From contig NZ_CP133269.1 in assembly GCF_030915525.1 (NCBI RefSeq), positions 4,482,501 to 4,546,500 on the forward strand: a DNA stretch of 64,000 bases, written 5' to 3'. The position numbers and the translations under genes are program-made. Each line of letters opens with the position of its first letter. The stretch's first letter is position 1. The notes beneath the pieces are model-generated. The model made no database searches and was not told the origin of the DNA. It saw only the letters and a program-made list of their open reading frames with translations. Of this stretch, positions 15,286-23,679 are shown in pieces. The DNA comes from Neobacillus sp. PS2-9 (GTDB lineage: Bacteria; Bacillota; Bacilli; Bacillales; Cytobacillaceae).

Positions 15286-16316
15286 CGTTCTCTCACTCTT
15301 ACAATCTGTTTCGTTTCATTTGACTCGAGCGCAGCCAAGATGACATTTAAAGACTTCATGCCTTCCTCACCAGGTACAGGAGGCTCTTGATTGTTCACAA
15401 CAGCATTAACAAATAGATCAATTACACGCGAGTTGTTTTGACCGCCATCTTCATTTGACTGGATCCTACCCAACTGGTAATTGACCACCTCACCATTCTT
15501 ATATTGAACAACTAGCGAGTTAACCGGGTCATCCTCTAAACGAAGAATCGCTTTTTCACCATAAATAATCGTCGAATTATCTTCTTTGCTTACATAAGCC
15601 CAACTGGCAGCAAGCGTTCCGATGATCCCGCTTTCCGTTTTTAAAATACAAACCGCATTGTCATCCACATCCGCAAATTCCTTCGCACTTGTTTCTACGA
15701 AAGAACCCACTTCAATAATCTCTTCCCCTAGTAGATAACGCAGTAAATCCGTTTTATGCACACCTAGATCGCCCATCGCTCCAACAAATGCTTTTTCCTT
15801 TTGGAAAAACCAGCTTTCTTTTCCGTCCACACTCCAACCTTCAGGACCACCGTGTCCAAATGCTGTACGGAAGCTATAAATACGCCCGATTTCTCCACTT
15901 TCAATGAGCTTACGTGCTTTTTGATGTGACGGTACAAAGCGTTGATTATGAGCAATCATTAGCTTATTGCCGCTTTCCTTAGCAGCGGCAATCATAGCTT
16001 CTGCTTCTTGTTTTGAAGTAGCCATAGGCTTTTCACAAAGGACATGAACCCCGGCCTTTAAAGCAGCAATGGAGATTGACGCATGAAGGTAGTTTGGTGT
16101 ACAAACACTAACAGCGTCTACTCCGCCGGCATTCAATAACTCTTCATAACTCGTATAAGCTTTAGCTCCAAATTTCTCCGCCACTTCTATCGCACGCTCT
16201 TCATTGATATCACATACCGCAACAAGTTCTACGTTTTTATTTGCTTTATATTCAGGTAAATGACGATGCTGGGCAATACTGCCGCATCCGATGACAGCTA
16301 CACGTAATTTTCCCAT
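15282..16316 (-). CDS. Gfo/Idh/MocA family oxidoreductase (proximal copy)
   Basis: A 344-residue Gfo/Idh/MocA dehydrogenase. The nucleotide-binding motif is VIGCGSIAQHRHLPEY, the CEKPMATSKQE signature lies around residue 93, and GAMGDLGVHKTDLLRYL carries the catalytic Asp/His pair. It starts 2 bases after the ThuA-like gene and overlaps the next dehydrogenase by 4 bases. It is probably cytosolic, as no signal peptide is present. The substrate is unknown; context suggests a glycoside or inositol-like polyol. Confidence 0.9.
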   Translation of the reverse strand: MGKLRVAVIGCGSIAQHRHLPEYKANKNVELVAVCDINEERAIEVAEKFGAKAYTSYEELLNAGGVDAVSVCTPNYLHASISIAALKAGVHVLCEKPMATSKQEAEAMIAAAKESGNKLMIAHNQRFVPSHQKARKLIESGEIGRIYSFRTAFGHGGPEGWSVDGKESWFFQKEKAFVGAMGDLGVHKTDLLRYLLGEEIIEVGSFVETSAKEFADVDDNAVCILKTESGIIGTLAASWAYVSKEDNSTIIYGEKAILRLEDDPVNSLVVQYKNGEVVNYQLGRIQSNEDGGQNNSRVIDLFVNAVVNNQEPPVPGEEGMKSLNVILAALESNETKQIVRVRER

Positions 16317-16318
16317 GA

Positions 16319-17044
16319 TTATTTTCCTCCTTTAATCACTTCTAATGGCTTGGCATTTCCGTAAACTGGACGTTCGCGTTTCACTGGCTTAGCCCATTTA
16401 ACCGCATTGCTAATGACACGCTGAATTTCTTTGTTATGATAAGTCGGATAGGTTTCATGTCCTGGACGGAAGTAGAAAACCTTACCGTTTCCGCGCTTAT
16501 ACGTACAGCCGCTGCGGAATACTTCTCCACCTTCAAACCAACTGGTAAAAATCAGCTCATCTGGCTGCGGGATATCAAAGTGCTCTCCGTACATTTCTTC
16601 TTTTTCAAGTTCGATATATTCTGAGATTCCTTCTGTGATAGGATGGCTTGGACTTACAACCCAGAGCCGTTCCTTTTCATCTGCTTCCCTCCATTTCAGA
16701 TCGCAGCTTGTTCCCATTAATGTTTTAAAGATTTTTGAAAAATGGCCAGAGTGGAGAACAATGAGTCCCATGCCATCAAGGACGCGATGCTGCACCTTTT
16801 GCACAATTTCATCTTTTACTTCGCCGTGTGCGAGATGTCCCCACCAAACTAACACATCTGTATTTGCCAGTACTTCATCTGTTAAGCCATGCTCAGGTTC
16901 ATCTAATGTAGCTGTTCTAGTGTTGAAACCTTCCGCTTCAAGAAATGCGGCAATTGCACCGTGAATTCCATTTGGGTAAATATCTCTAACCACAGGGTTT
17001 TTCTGTTCATGTCGGTTTTCATTCCATACTGTTACGTTTAACAT
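16319..17044 (-). CDS. ThuA-like trehalose-utilisation family protein
   Basis: A 241-residue ThuA-domain protein (class I glutamine-amidotransferase-like fold). It opens with [10 protein letters not shown] and contains [28 protein letters not shown] and [16 protein letters not shown], the usual ThuA blocks. ThuA and ThuB of rhizobia handle 3-keto derivatives of trehalose and related disaccharides. Here it lies in an operon with two dehydrogenases and two TIM-barrel proteins. Its biochemical activity in Firmicutes is not established. Confidence 0.88.
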   Translation of the reverse strand: MLNVTVWNENRHEQKNPVVRDIYPNGIHGAIAAFLEAEGFNTRTATLDEPEHGLTDEVLANTDVLVWWGHLAHGEVKDEIVQKVQHRVLDGMGLIVLHSGHFSKIFKTLMGTSCDLKWREADEKERLWVVSPSHPITEGISEYIELEKEEMYGEHFDIPQPDELIFTSWFEGGEVFRSGCTYKRGNGKVFYFRPGHETYPTYHNKEIQRVISNAVKWAKPVKRERPVYGNAKPLEVIKGGK

Positions 17045-17079
17045 CTATAACGACTCCTTTTTACTTTTATAAAAATAAA

Positions 17080-17844
17080 TTATTTAGACGTCAGCTTTTC
17101 TTTTAAGTAATTTAGACTTATTTCAATGCTTTCAAACGGGGTCCGGCGGCTGAAATCCTGCTCGATGATCCACCAGTCTACACCAGCGTCCACTCCTAAA
17201 TTGAGTGCGCTTTCAATATCAACCCCACCTGTTCCAAGTTCAGAAAAATATTGTTCCTCATCTGTTGTCATATCTTTTAAATGGATGAGAGGAGTACGAT
17301 TTCTGTATCGGTTCATCCACGCCACTGGCTTTTCACCAGCTTTGGTCAGCCAATAAACATCTAGTTCTGCCTTCACGTTTGCGGCATTAGTATCTTCAAA
17401 TATGGATTCTAACGCTGTCCTTCCGTCAGAGAGTCGTTCTAATTCAAAATCGTGGTTATGATAGCAAAGAGTAATGCCTTCTTGACGACACTTTTCACCC
17501 GCTTGCTCTAAAAGAAGAATTAATGCATGATAATCTTTTTCTGTCCGACGTTCGGGTAGGAGGTAAGGACAGACAACATATTTGCTACCTAGTAGTTTTT
17601 GGTCTTCTATTACTTGTTCCAAATTCGACTCTAAGTCCTCAAGAGGCACATGGCTTGCTGCAGCTTGAAGCCCCAATTCATCCAAGACCTTTTTTACTTC
17701 TCGAACTGGTAATCCACCGTATCCAGCAAATTCCACCCCGTTGAATCCAAGCTCTGCCACTTTCCTTAAAGTACCAACAAAATCCACTTCAGATTCTTCC
17801 CTTAAGGTGTACATTTGGACAGCAATTGGTATAGTTATTGTCAA
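17080..17844 (-). CDS. TIM-barrel sugar isomerase/epimerase family protein (first gene of the operon)
   Basis: A 254-residue AP-endonuclease-2-fold protein with metal-ligand segments GVEFAGYGG, LCYHNHDFE, AELDVYWLTKAG and PLIHLKDM. It starts at TTG behind GAGGGAT. It is shorter than, and different from, the 322-residue paralogue at the end of the operon. It is the first gene, facing the AraC-type regulator. It could be an epimerase or a 3-keto-glycoside lyase/hydratase; the sequence alone does not decide. Confidence 0.85.
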   Translation of the reverse strand: MTITIPIAVQMYTLREESEVDFVGTLRKVAELGFNGVEFAGYGGLPVREVKKVLDELGLQAAASHVPLEDLESNLEQVIEDQKLLGSKYVVCPYLLPERRTEKDYHALILLLEQAGEKCRQEGITLCYHNHDFELERLSDGRTALESIFEDTNAANVKAELDVYWLTKAGEKPVAWMNRYRNRTPLIHLKDMTTDEEQYFSELGTGGVDIESALNLGVDAGVDWWIIEQDFSRRTPFESIEISLNYLKEKLTSK

Positions 17845-17889
17845 TCTTATCCCTCATTTCTGCCAGCTATTATATTACTTATTTGATAC

Positions 17890-17903
17890 CATCATATATG
17901 ATG
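17890..17903. promoter_or_regulatory. 14-bp perfect palindrome between the sugar operon and its regulator
   Basis: CATCATATATGATG is a perfect inverted repeat located between the two divergent genes (starts at 17844 and 17979), a position suited to an operator shared by both. Confidence 0.45.
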
Positions 17904-17978
17904 TACCTTAAAATAAACATTAACGATATAATCAAAACATCTACTATTTTGCTATTTGTTTTTTTAAGGAGTGGAACG

Positions 17979-18755
17979 ATGAGCTTGAAGATCTATTTCT
18001 GCGGATATTCCTACCATACACAAGGGTATTATTCTCAGCATAAATCGGGATTTCCTGGATACCTTTTTCGACTACAAACGGAAGGTTTCTGTGAAGTAGT
18101 CGTAAAAGGAAAACGAAGGACTCTTGAAAAGGGTGACCTTTTGATTATTCAACCAGGTGATTATTATGAGTTATTAGTTGAGGCCGGCCAAAGCAGCGCG
18201 GATTACCATTTATCATGCAAAGGGGACTGGGTGGATGAATGGTGGGAACGTTCGGCAAAGCTTACGATCTCTAAAATAGATTTGGACGAAAAAACAATGG
18301 CTCTCTGGCGTCATCTAAGTGTGGAGGAACGCCGGCCGTCATCTGAGGAAAATAAGGAGCTTTCTGAATACCTACTCAGAGCACTTTGTTTATCCTTAGA
18401 ACGAGCAGTTAATGAAACGGCTCCCTCCTTTAATAGGCCCTATACAGTTACACGAATGATGCGCTTTATTGAAGAGCATGCAACAACCTCCTTTAAAGTA
18501 GAAGAAGTGGCGAAGCACGCTGGTCTTAGCGTTTCTCGCTCAGTTCATTTGTTTAAAAGCAGTGTTGGAAAAACAATGATTGAGTACGCCCTCGAAGTCC
18601 GTTTGTCTGCTGCGATGGAGCGAATGAAATACACCACGATGACACTTGAGCAAATTGCCGAGGATTGCGGTTTCGGATCCTACCCATATTTTCATAGAGT
18701 ATTTCAAAAAAGGTATGGAATAGCTCCCGGGGCGTATAGGAGGCAAGATAAATAA
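17979..18755 (+). CDS. AraC-family transcriptional regulator
   Basis: A 258-residue AraC/XylS regulator with an N-terminal cupin-like sensor (about residues 1-140, with KGDLLIIQPGDYYELLVEAG) and C-terminal double helix-turn-helix (FKVEEVAKHAGLSVSRSVHL and MTLEQIAEDCGFGSYPYFHR). The ATG at 17979 follows AAGGAGTGGAACG; an open frame extends further upstream, but without a ribosome site. It is divergent from the five-gene sugar operon, which it most likely controls in response to a sugar. Confidence 0.9.
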   Translation: MSLKIYFCGYSYHTQGYYSQHKSGFPGYLFRLQTEGFCEVVVKGKRRTLEKGDLLIIQPGDYYELLVEAGQSSADYHLSCKGDWVDEWWERSAKLTISKIDLDEKTMALWRHLSVEERRPSSEENKELSEYLLRALCLSLERAVNETAPSFNRPYTVTRMMRFIEEHATTSFKVEEVAKHAGLSVSRSVHLFKSSVGKTMIEYALEVRLSAAMERMKYTTMTLEQIAEDCGFGSYPYFHRVFQKRYGIAPGAYRRQDK

Positions 18756-18878
18756 TAATATATTTGAAATTTTCATTTGCGAACAAATGTTCTTTGTCTT
18801 GTAATTTAATTATGGGCAATAATAGAAGCTATGTTTATATATTTGACCATACATAATAACCCAAGGAGCTGGTGTTAA

Positions 18879-19304
18879 ATGACAGTAAGATTAATTCCCT
18901 ATTTAGTCATGGACGGAAATGCGAAAGAAGCCATTCAGTTTTACGAAAAGGCTTTAGATGCACAGGTTCTTTTTAGTCAAAGTTTCGGTGAAATGCCTGA
19001 AAATCCTGAATTCCCTCTGCCTTCTGAAGCAAAGGATCGTATTAGCCATGCAACGATCAAAGTAGGGGAAACGGAAGTAATGCTGTCTGATACGTTCCCA
19101 GGTCAGCCCCATCAAATTGGAACACAAGTCACTATCTGCATTAGCACGAACGATGCAGAAAAAGCCAAGAAGTTTTTTGAAGCATTGACGGAAGATGGTC
19201 AAGTGGGTATGCCATTACAAGAAACCTTCTTCAGCCCAGCCTACGGGATTGTAACAGACAAGTTCGGTGTTACCTTCCAAATTTTCACTGAAGGCAGACA
19301 TTAG
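18879..19304 (+). CDS. PhnB-like VOC family protein
   Basis: A 141-residue VOC protein of the PhnB/3-demethylubiquinone-methyltransferase-like type. It shows PYLVMDGNAKEAIQFYEKAL at the start, RISHATIKVGETEVMLSD in the middle and SPAYGIVTDKFGVTFQI at the end. The ribosome site CAAGGAGCTGG is good. Proteins of this type have no settled function in Bacillus. It is monocistronic with a strong terminator. Confidence 0.88.
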   Translation: MTVRLIPYLVMDGNAKEAIQFYEKALDAQVLFSQSFGEMPENPEFPLPSEAKDRISHATIKVGETEVMLSDTFPGQPHQIGTQVTICISTNDAEKAKKFFEALTEDGQVGMPLQETFFSPAYGIVTDKFGVTFQIFTEGRH

Positions 19305-19322
19305 ATCTTTTTATGCTTTAAC

Positions 19323-19371
19323 AAAAAAAGACTCAACTTGCATCGATAAGATACAGTTGGAGTCTTTTTTT
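19323..19371 (+). terminator. Intrinsic terminator
   Basis: AAAAAAAGACTC..AC pairs with GT..GAGTCTTTTTTT around a loop of about 15 bases, just behind the PhnB-like gene. Confidence 0.85.
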
Positions 19372-19397
19372 TAGCTCTTTTCTTATACGTTGTTGCT

Positions 19398-19506
19398 CTC
19401 TGTCAATTTTTGTTCCTAATTTAAAAGTAACTTCTGACAAGGTTGATAAATTTTTGGTCAACTCTGTCAGAACATGAGCCAACTTCTGACAGGGTTGATG
19501 AATTCT
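19398..19506. repeat. Degenerate short-phrase repeat
   Basis: CTTCTGACAAGGTTGAT, CTCTGTCAGAACATGA and CTTCTGACAGGGTTGAT recur at 19431, 19462 and 19483, with a weaker unit at 19398. The last two are 21 bases apart, as in the two better arrays of this window. Confidence 0.45.
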
Positions 19507-19558
19507 AATATTAATAACGCCAAACTTCGCGAAAACTGCCTTTTTTTCATTTGTTTGT

Positions 19559-20362
19559 TTAGAATTCTTCGGATAAGTTAACTTCTACACCAAAATGGTC
19601 AGATACAACCATTCTATTGACATTATTAAAGATTACCTTTGAATAGTCTACCTGAACAGGCTTATTAGCTAAAATTAAATCAATTCGTAAATCTTGCTTG
19701 TTGTTGCTCCAACCTGCAATTTTCCCTTTGACGGTAATTCCTTCATCTTTATCATCCGTCATTTGGTATGTATCATAAAGACAATGGTTGATCAAATACT
19801 CATAACCCTCTTCCTTTAGAGAAGCATCGTTATTAAAATCACCCATGAGATAAACGGTCTGATCCAAATTTATTTGCTGCAGCAGCTTGTCCACTTGCCC
19901 TTTAAAGGGTTCCTCTTCATCGTGCCACCACCCCATATGACAGGAATAAAAGGTTAGTAATTTGTTATTGTAGGAAATGGTTGCTCCAACAATTCTACGT
20001 GTTTTCCAGTTAGTAGCGTAATCTACACTGTCGGAAACGAAGAATGAGTGCTCCTTAACGATTGGATGCTTCGTTAGAATGGCAACGCCTTCCTCATAGG
20101 TGCCATTTTTAATATAGTGGGATACATCCCACACTAAGAAATATTCAGCGACATCCAGCTTTTCTAACTCTTGTAACAAAACATATACATAATTGTTTTT
20201 CTTAACTTTCCCGTCCACATACTCCGCTTCAAGTCCTTGACTTACCTCTTGCAATGCAATGACATCATATGATTTTTCCTTAATGGTTTGTGCCAAGTAT
20301 TTTATCTTTTCTAATTGATTTTCCTCATGCCATGAATGGCAATTTAAAGTTAAAAGTCTCAT
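19559..20362 (-). CDS. Endonuclease/exonuclease/phosphatase (EEP) family hydrolase
   Basis: A 267-residue metal-dependent phosphodiesterase-fold protein. EEP landmarks in order: LLTLNCHSW at the start, VIALQEVSQ (metal Glu), SCHMGWWHDEE (His), LMGDFNNDAS (Asp/Asn) and VVSDHFGVEV (catalytic Asp-His near the C-terminus). There is no signal peptide, so it is cytosolic. Substrates in this superfamily range from DNA to phospholipids and sugar phosphates. It sits alone on the minus strand. Confidence 0.88.
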   Translation of the reverse strand: MRLLTLNCHSWHEENQLEKIKYLAQTIKEKSYDVIALQEVSQGLEAEYVDGKVKKNNYVYVLLQELEKLDVAEYFLVWDVSHYIKNGTYEEGVAILTKHPIVKEHSFFVSDSVDYATNWKTRRIVGATISYNNKLLTFYSCHMGWWHDEEEPFKGQVDKLLQQINLDQTVYLMGDFNNDASLKEEGYEYLINHCLYDTYQMTDDKDEGITVKGKIAGWSNNKQDLRIDLILANKPVQVDYSKVIFNNVNRMVVSDHFGVEVNLSEEF

Positions 20363-20401
20363 TTATGTATTACCTCGATGTTTTTTTAAAATATTTTATC
20401 A

Positions 20402-21280
20402 CTACCATCTAAAGTTGGAAATAAACTTGAGAAACTCTATTTGTTTTGAATGTTCATATTTCATAATCGCGTGGGTGTTAGCTTCAGGCAATTTGATAGA
20501 TTCACAATGTACTTCAATCAATCTGCCTTCTAATAACTCTCTTCTCACAGTAGAGGTTGGCAGGAAGGACACTCCTAACCCCTCAATAATAAACCTTTTG
20601 GTAATGTGCACCTGTGACACCTTCATCATTCGAACACTTGGATACTTACTTTTTACCACTCTTGAAAGAAGATCCCAATAACCTGGATGATTGTGAGTTA
20701 ACAGATAATTGGTTGTTAACACTTCTTCTTCATCTAAGGGAGGTGCTGATTCTGAGTCTCTCCCATCGTGTGGGGCAACTAATATTACGTTATCTTTAGC
20801 TAAAAGCTTACAAATCAAACTCTGATTTGTACTGTTCAAACAAGACAGCCCCAAATCTACTTCTTCCTTTAAGACAGCCTGTTCAATTTCAACAGATTCA
20901 ATAATTTTGACAGAAATCTCCACTTCTGGATACTGCTTTGTATAGCTTTTTAATACGTAAGGTAAAATCGTATCAGCGATTAGAGGTGATATACCAAGTG
21001 TTAACTTCCTTGTGTATCCTTGAGTAAAGGTATTCAAATCCTCGAGACCATGCTGATAAACCTCCAGCAATCTCTTCGCGTGAATCAAATATCGTTTACC
21101 TTCCTCGGTCAGTTTAATTTTTCTTCCCTCTCGATGAAATAAAAGAATACCCAGCTCTTTTTCCAGCTGTTTTATATGAACCGTTACAGAAGGTTGTGAA
21201 ATGAATAATAGTTCTGCCGTTCTTCTAAAATTCCCACAATCTGCTGCCGTAACAAATGTATTAAGCCACTGAAACTCCAT
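20402..21280 (-). CDS. citR: LysR-family regulator of citrate synthase (CitR-like)
   Basis: A 292-residue LysR regulator with the N-terminal helix-turn-helix FRRTAELLFISQPSVTVHIK and a LysR substrate-binding domain. It starts at ATG 21280 behind AAGGAG; the in-frame GTG two codons upstream is less well placed. It faces citA across about 110 bases, the same arrangement as citR-citA of B. subtilis, where CitR represses citA. The symbol rests on this synteny and on sequence resemblance from memory. Confidence 0.82.
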   Translation of the reverse strand: MEFQWLNTFVTAADCGNFRRTAELLFISQPSVTVHIKQLEKELGILLFHREGRKIKLTEEGKRYLIHAKRLLEVYQHGLEDLNTFTQGYTRKLTLGISPLIADTILPYVLKSYTKQYPEVEISVKIIESVEIEQAVLKEEVDLGLSCLNSTNQSLICKLLAKDNVILVAPHDGRDSESAPPLDEEEVLTTNYLLTHNHPGYWDLLSRVVKSKYPSVRMMKVSQVHITKRFIIEGLGVSFLPTSTVRRELLEGRLIEVHCESIKLPEANTHAIMKYEHSKQIEFLKFISNFRW

Positions 21281-21301
21281 ACCCACTGCTCCTTATTAAA
21301 A

Positions 21302-21371
21302 ATAGTAATCAATTACTTTAAAATTATTCAATATTCTTAATTATGTTTATTTTATAGAATATAGTAATCAA
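21302..21371. promoter_or_regulatory. Repeated ATAGTAATCAA in the citR-citA intergenic region
   Basis: ATAGTAATCAA occurs at 21302-21312 and again at 21361-21371. The first is part of AGTAAT-CA-ATTACT, a dyad of LysR-box type. These are candidate CitR sites for control of both genes. Confidence 0.5.
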
Positions 21372-21391
21372 AGGGAAGAAGGAGTGATTGG

Positions 21392-22480
21392 ATGTTGCAC
21401 AAAGGTTTGAAAGGAATTGTTGCTGCGGATACAGCCATTAGTCATATAGATGGAGAAAATGGTCAACTCATTTATAGGGGATATGAAATCAGGAGTCTTA
21501 CACAAAAATACTCCTTCGAGGAAACGGCCTACCTCCTTTGGTACGGGGAATTCCCCAATGCCGAACAGCTAGGAATTTTGAAAGATAGGATGAGAAATGA
21601 ACGGGTTCTCCAAGACAATATTAGGCAAATAATTGATCTGCTGCCACCTTCCATGGATATGATGAGTGTCATTCGGACGGCAATTTCAGCAGAAGGCGGT
21701 AATTCTGATTATACCTGGAAGCCCACTCTACCACAGGCAATAAGATTAACCTCTCTTGTTCCGACAATTATTGCCTACCGGAAACGAAAGCTCGAAGGTA
21801 ACACGTTTGTTCCTCCGCGGATGGATTTAGATCATGTGGAAAATTATCTTTATATGCTTTCTGGACACCTTCCACTAGCTGCACATGTGGAATCTCTTGA
21901 GACCTATATGATTTTAACTCTTGAACATGGTATGAATGCTTCTACTTTTTCAGCGAGAGTGACAGCTTCAACGGAATCAGATATCGTATCAGCCGTCACT
22001 TCTGCAATAGGTACGATGAAAGGACCGCTTCATGGTGGTGCCCCGTCAGGAGTCATTGAGCTTCTAAATGAAATAGCTTTAGTTGGTGATCCTGAAAGTG
22101 TGTTAAAGGAGAAGTTAACTAAAGGAGAAAAATTGATGGGGTTCGGACACAGAGTTTATAAAACTCATGATCCGCGAGCTATTTCCTTAAAGAGTAAACT
22201 CTTAGAGCTTGTTGGTAAAGATGACTGGTTGGACCTAGCGATGAAGGTAGAAGAAACCGCGGTGAAGGTATTGGCTGAAATCAAACCGGGGCGTTCCGTT
22301 TATACAAACGTGGAGTTTTACGCTGCCGCCATCATGAAAGCCATAAACATGGAAGCAGAGCTTTTCACCCCAACCTTTACCGCAAGCAGAATGGTGGGAT
22401 GGACAGCTCATATCCTAGAACAGGCAGAAAACAATACTATCTACCGCCCTCAATCAAACTATGTCGGAGCACTCAAATAA
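21392..22480 (+). CDS. citA: Citrate synthase, CitA type
   Basis: A 362-residue type I-like bacterial citrate synthase (condenses oxaloacetate and acetyl-CoA, entry to the TCA cycle). Catalytic His segments are GPLHGGAPSGV and MGFGHRVYKTHDPRA. The position of the third catalytic residue reads YTNVEFYAA, Glu in place of the more common Asp, which I recall as also true of B. subtilis CitA. The C-terminal segment TASRMVGWTAHILEQAENN is normal. It lies next to the LysR-family CitR, which supports the minor citrate synthase CitA rather than CitZ. Confidence 0.9.
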   Translation: MLHKGLKGIVAADTAISHIDGENGQLIYRGYEIRSLTQKYSFEETAYLLWYGEFPNAEQLGILKDRMRNERVLQDNIRQIIDLLPPSMDMMSVIRTAISAEGGNSDYTWKPTLPQAIRLTSLVPTIIAYRKRKLEGNTFVPPRMDLDHVENYLYMLSGHLPLAAHVESLETYMILTLEHGMNASTFSARVTASTESDIVSAVTSAIGTMKGPLHGGAPSGVIELLNEIALVGDPESVLKEKLTKGEKLMGFGHRVYKTHDPRAISLKSKLLELVGKDDWLDLAMKVEETAVKVLAEIKPGRSVYTNVEFYAAAIMKAINMEAELFTPTFTASRMVGWTAHILEQAENNTIYRPQSNYVGALK

Positions 22481-22508
22481 AATAGACTGGAAATCTTCCA
22501 ACCGTTTT

Positions 22509-22862
22509 TCACTCTTTTGTATGATTCCGAAAGAGTCTCAGTCCGATTCCTTGAGGAATAAGGTTTAAAATACTTACTATGAGTAGCAGGGTGTCTGGCG
22601 AAAGCGGCTTGAAGTATCCCTCTCCGGTTCCGATTAGGGTTTTAGTATAATAATAGGAAACGGCAAATGATAGGAGATTCCCAGCAATAAGGACAGCAGG
22701 TCGATTAGAAAACCTTGCACAAAAACCTAACAAAAGAATCATTATTATCATGAAACCTTATCCAACCATTGATCCCTTGGTGTAATCTTGATACATCGAG
22801 AAAAATGCATAAGGAAAACCATATATACAGACAAGAATGATACCCATTGCAAAGCGTTTCAT
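22509..22862 (-). pseudogene. Small membrane protein gene split by an in-frame stop
   Basis: A single minus-strand frame of 118 codons runs from ATG 22862 (behind CGGGAGG) to 22509, broken only by TAA at 22758-22760. The first part reads MKRFAMGIILVCIYGFPYAF and ends SMVG at residue 34; the second, 80 residues from ATG 22751, contains two membrane segments and ends LFRNHTKE. Both parts are hydrophobic and look like one three- to four-helix membrane protein. One base change (for example TAT to TAA) explains it. Re-initiation at 22751 is possible, since AAGG lies just upstream, so the second part could still be made. The family is unknown. Confidence 0.65.
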
Positions 22863-22963
22863 AAACCAACAACCTCCCGTAATTTAATTCACCACTTTAC
22901 TTTTTAGTGTAATTTTACACTAATACCCGGGAGTTTCAAGTTAATCTATGACAAATAGGCTAC

Positions 22964-22997
22964 AAAAAAACTAATCAAACGTTTGATTAGTTTTTTT
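22964..22997. terminator. Bidirectional intrinsic terminator
   Basis: A perfect 34-base palindrome, AAAAAAACTAATCAAAC and its complement, with T-runs on both strands. It overlaps the stop codon of the exonuclease gene. Confidence 0.85.
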
Positions 22998-23604
22998 AGC
23001 CTAATTTAGTTCGTGTAGCAGCTGGTTGATATTTTTTCATCGGTCCCTTTTCAAGCACTTCTTGGAGATAGAGGTTCCCTTTCGGACTTGTTTTCTTTAG
23101 CAAATCCATCAAGTATGTAATATCATCTAGTGCCCTATGTGTTTGATACTCTGTAATGTCATGTGCTTGCAATAAAGTCAGAAGTTTGCCGTTTGAAAAA
23201 CCATAATTTTTCCATGGTACCCCTCTCATCGTACAATACCACTTCAGATCATTAACCTCTGGATACATATGATAAAGAAAGCTCCGGTCAAAAGAAGCAT
23301 TATGGGCAAATACAGAGTCTGCACGATGAAAGTACGTTTTTATTTTCCCATCAAGAAAGGTTTTTCCTTTTACTAACTCATAAGGAATTCCGTGAACACG
23401 ATACGCAGTATCATAATTATTCCTTGCAGAACGAGAAAGCGGTTCACGTAAAAAAGAGTCCTCTTCAATAATATCGATAATCTCCCCTGAATCCGTTCGA
23501 TAAGAAAACAGCTTCAAGGCTAATTCAATAACCTCATCCTTGGTAGGACCTAAACCTGTTGTTTCAACGTCCACAAGCAACCCAAGCTTTTCTAAACTAT
23601 GCAA
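22996..23604 (-). CDS. DnaQ-like 3'-5' exonuclease (DEDDh)
   Basis: A 202-residue exonuclease of the DnaQ/RNase T family. Motif I is LVDVETTGLGPTKDEVIEL, motif II AHNASFDRSFL, and motif III HRALDDITYLMDLL with the DEDDh histidine. The start is probably TTG 23604, 5 bases after AAAGGATGA; ATG at 23613 lies inside that ribosome site. It is free-standing, not fused to a polymerase. The role is probably DNA or RNA 3'-end trimming. Confidence 0.88.
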   Translation of the reverse strand: MHSLEKLGLLVDVETTGLGPTKDEVIELALKLFSYRTDSGEIIDIIEEDSFLREPLSRSARNNYDTAYRVHGIPYELVKGKTFLDGKIKTYFHRADSVFAHNASFDRSFLYHMYPEVNDLKWYCTMRGVPWKNYGFSNGKLLTLLQAHDITEYQTHRALDDITYLMDLLKKTSPKGNLYLQEVLEKGPMKKYQPAATRTKLG

Positions 23605-23679
23605 AATGATCATCCTTTTTCCATTCTAATGTTAATCCTATTATAACAGAGGATACTGGGCTGTCCTATCACTATCCAT

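Noticed and set aside
15764..15955. Small minus-strand frame within a Gfo/Idh gene
   Set aside because: Fully inside the dehydrogenase coding region in another frame; no independent support.
22487..22507. Terminator of citA (TGGAA-ATC-TTCCA)
   Set aside because: The stem is only 5 bp with a weak T-run; not strong enough to list.
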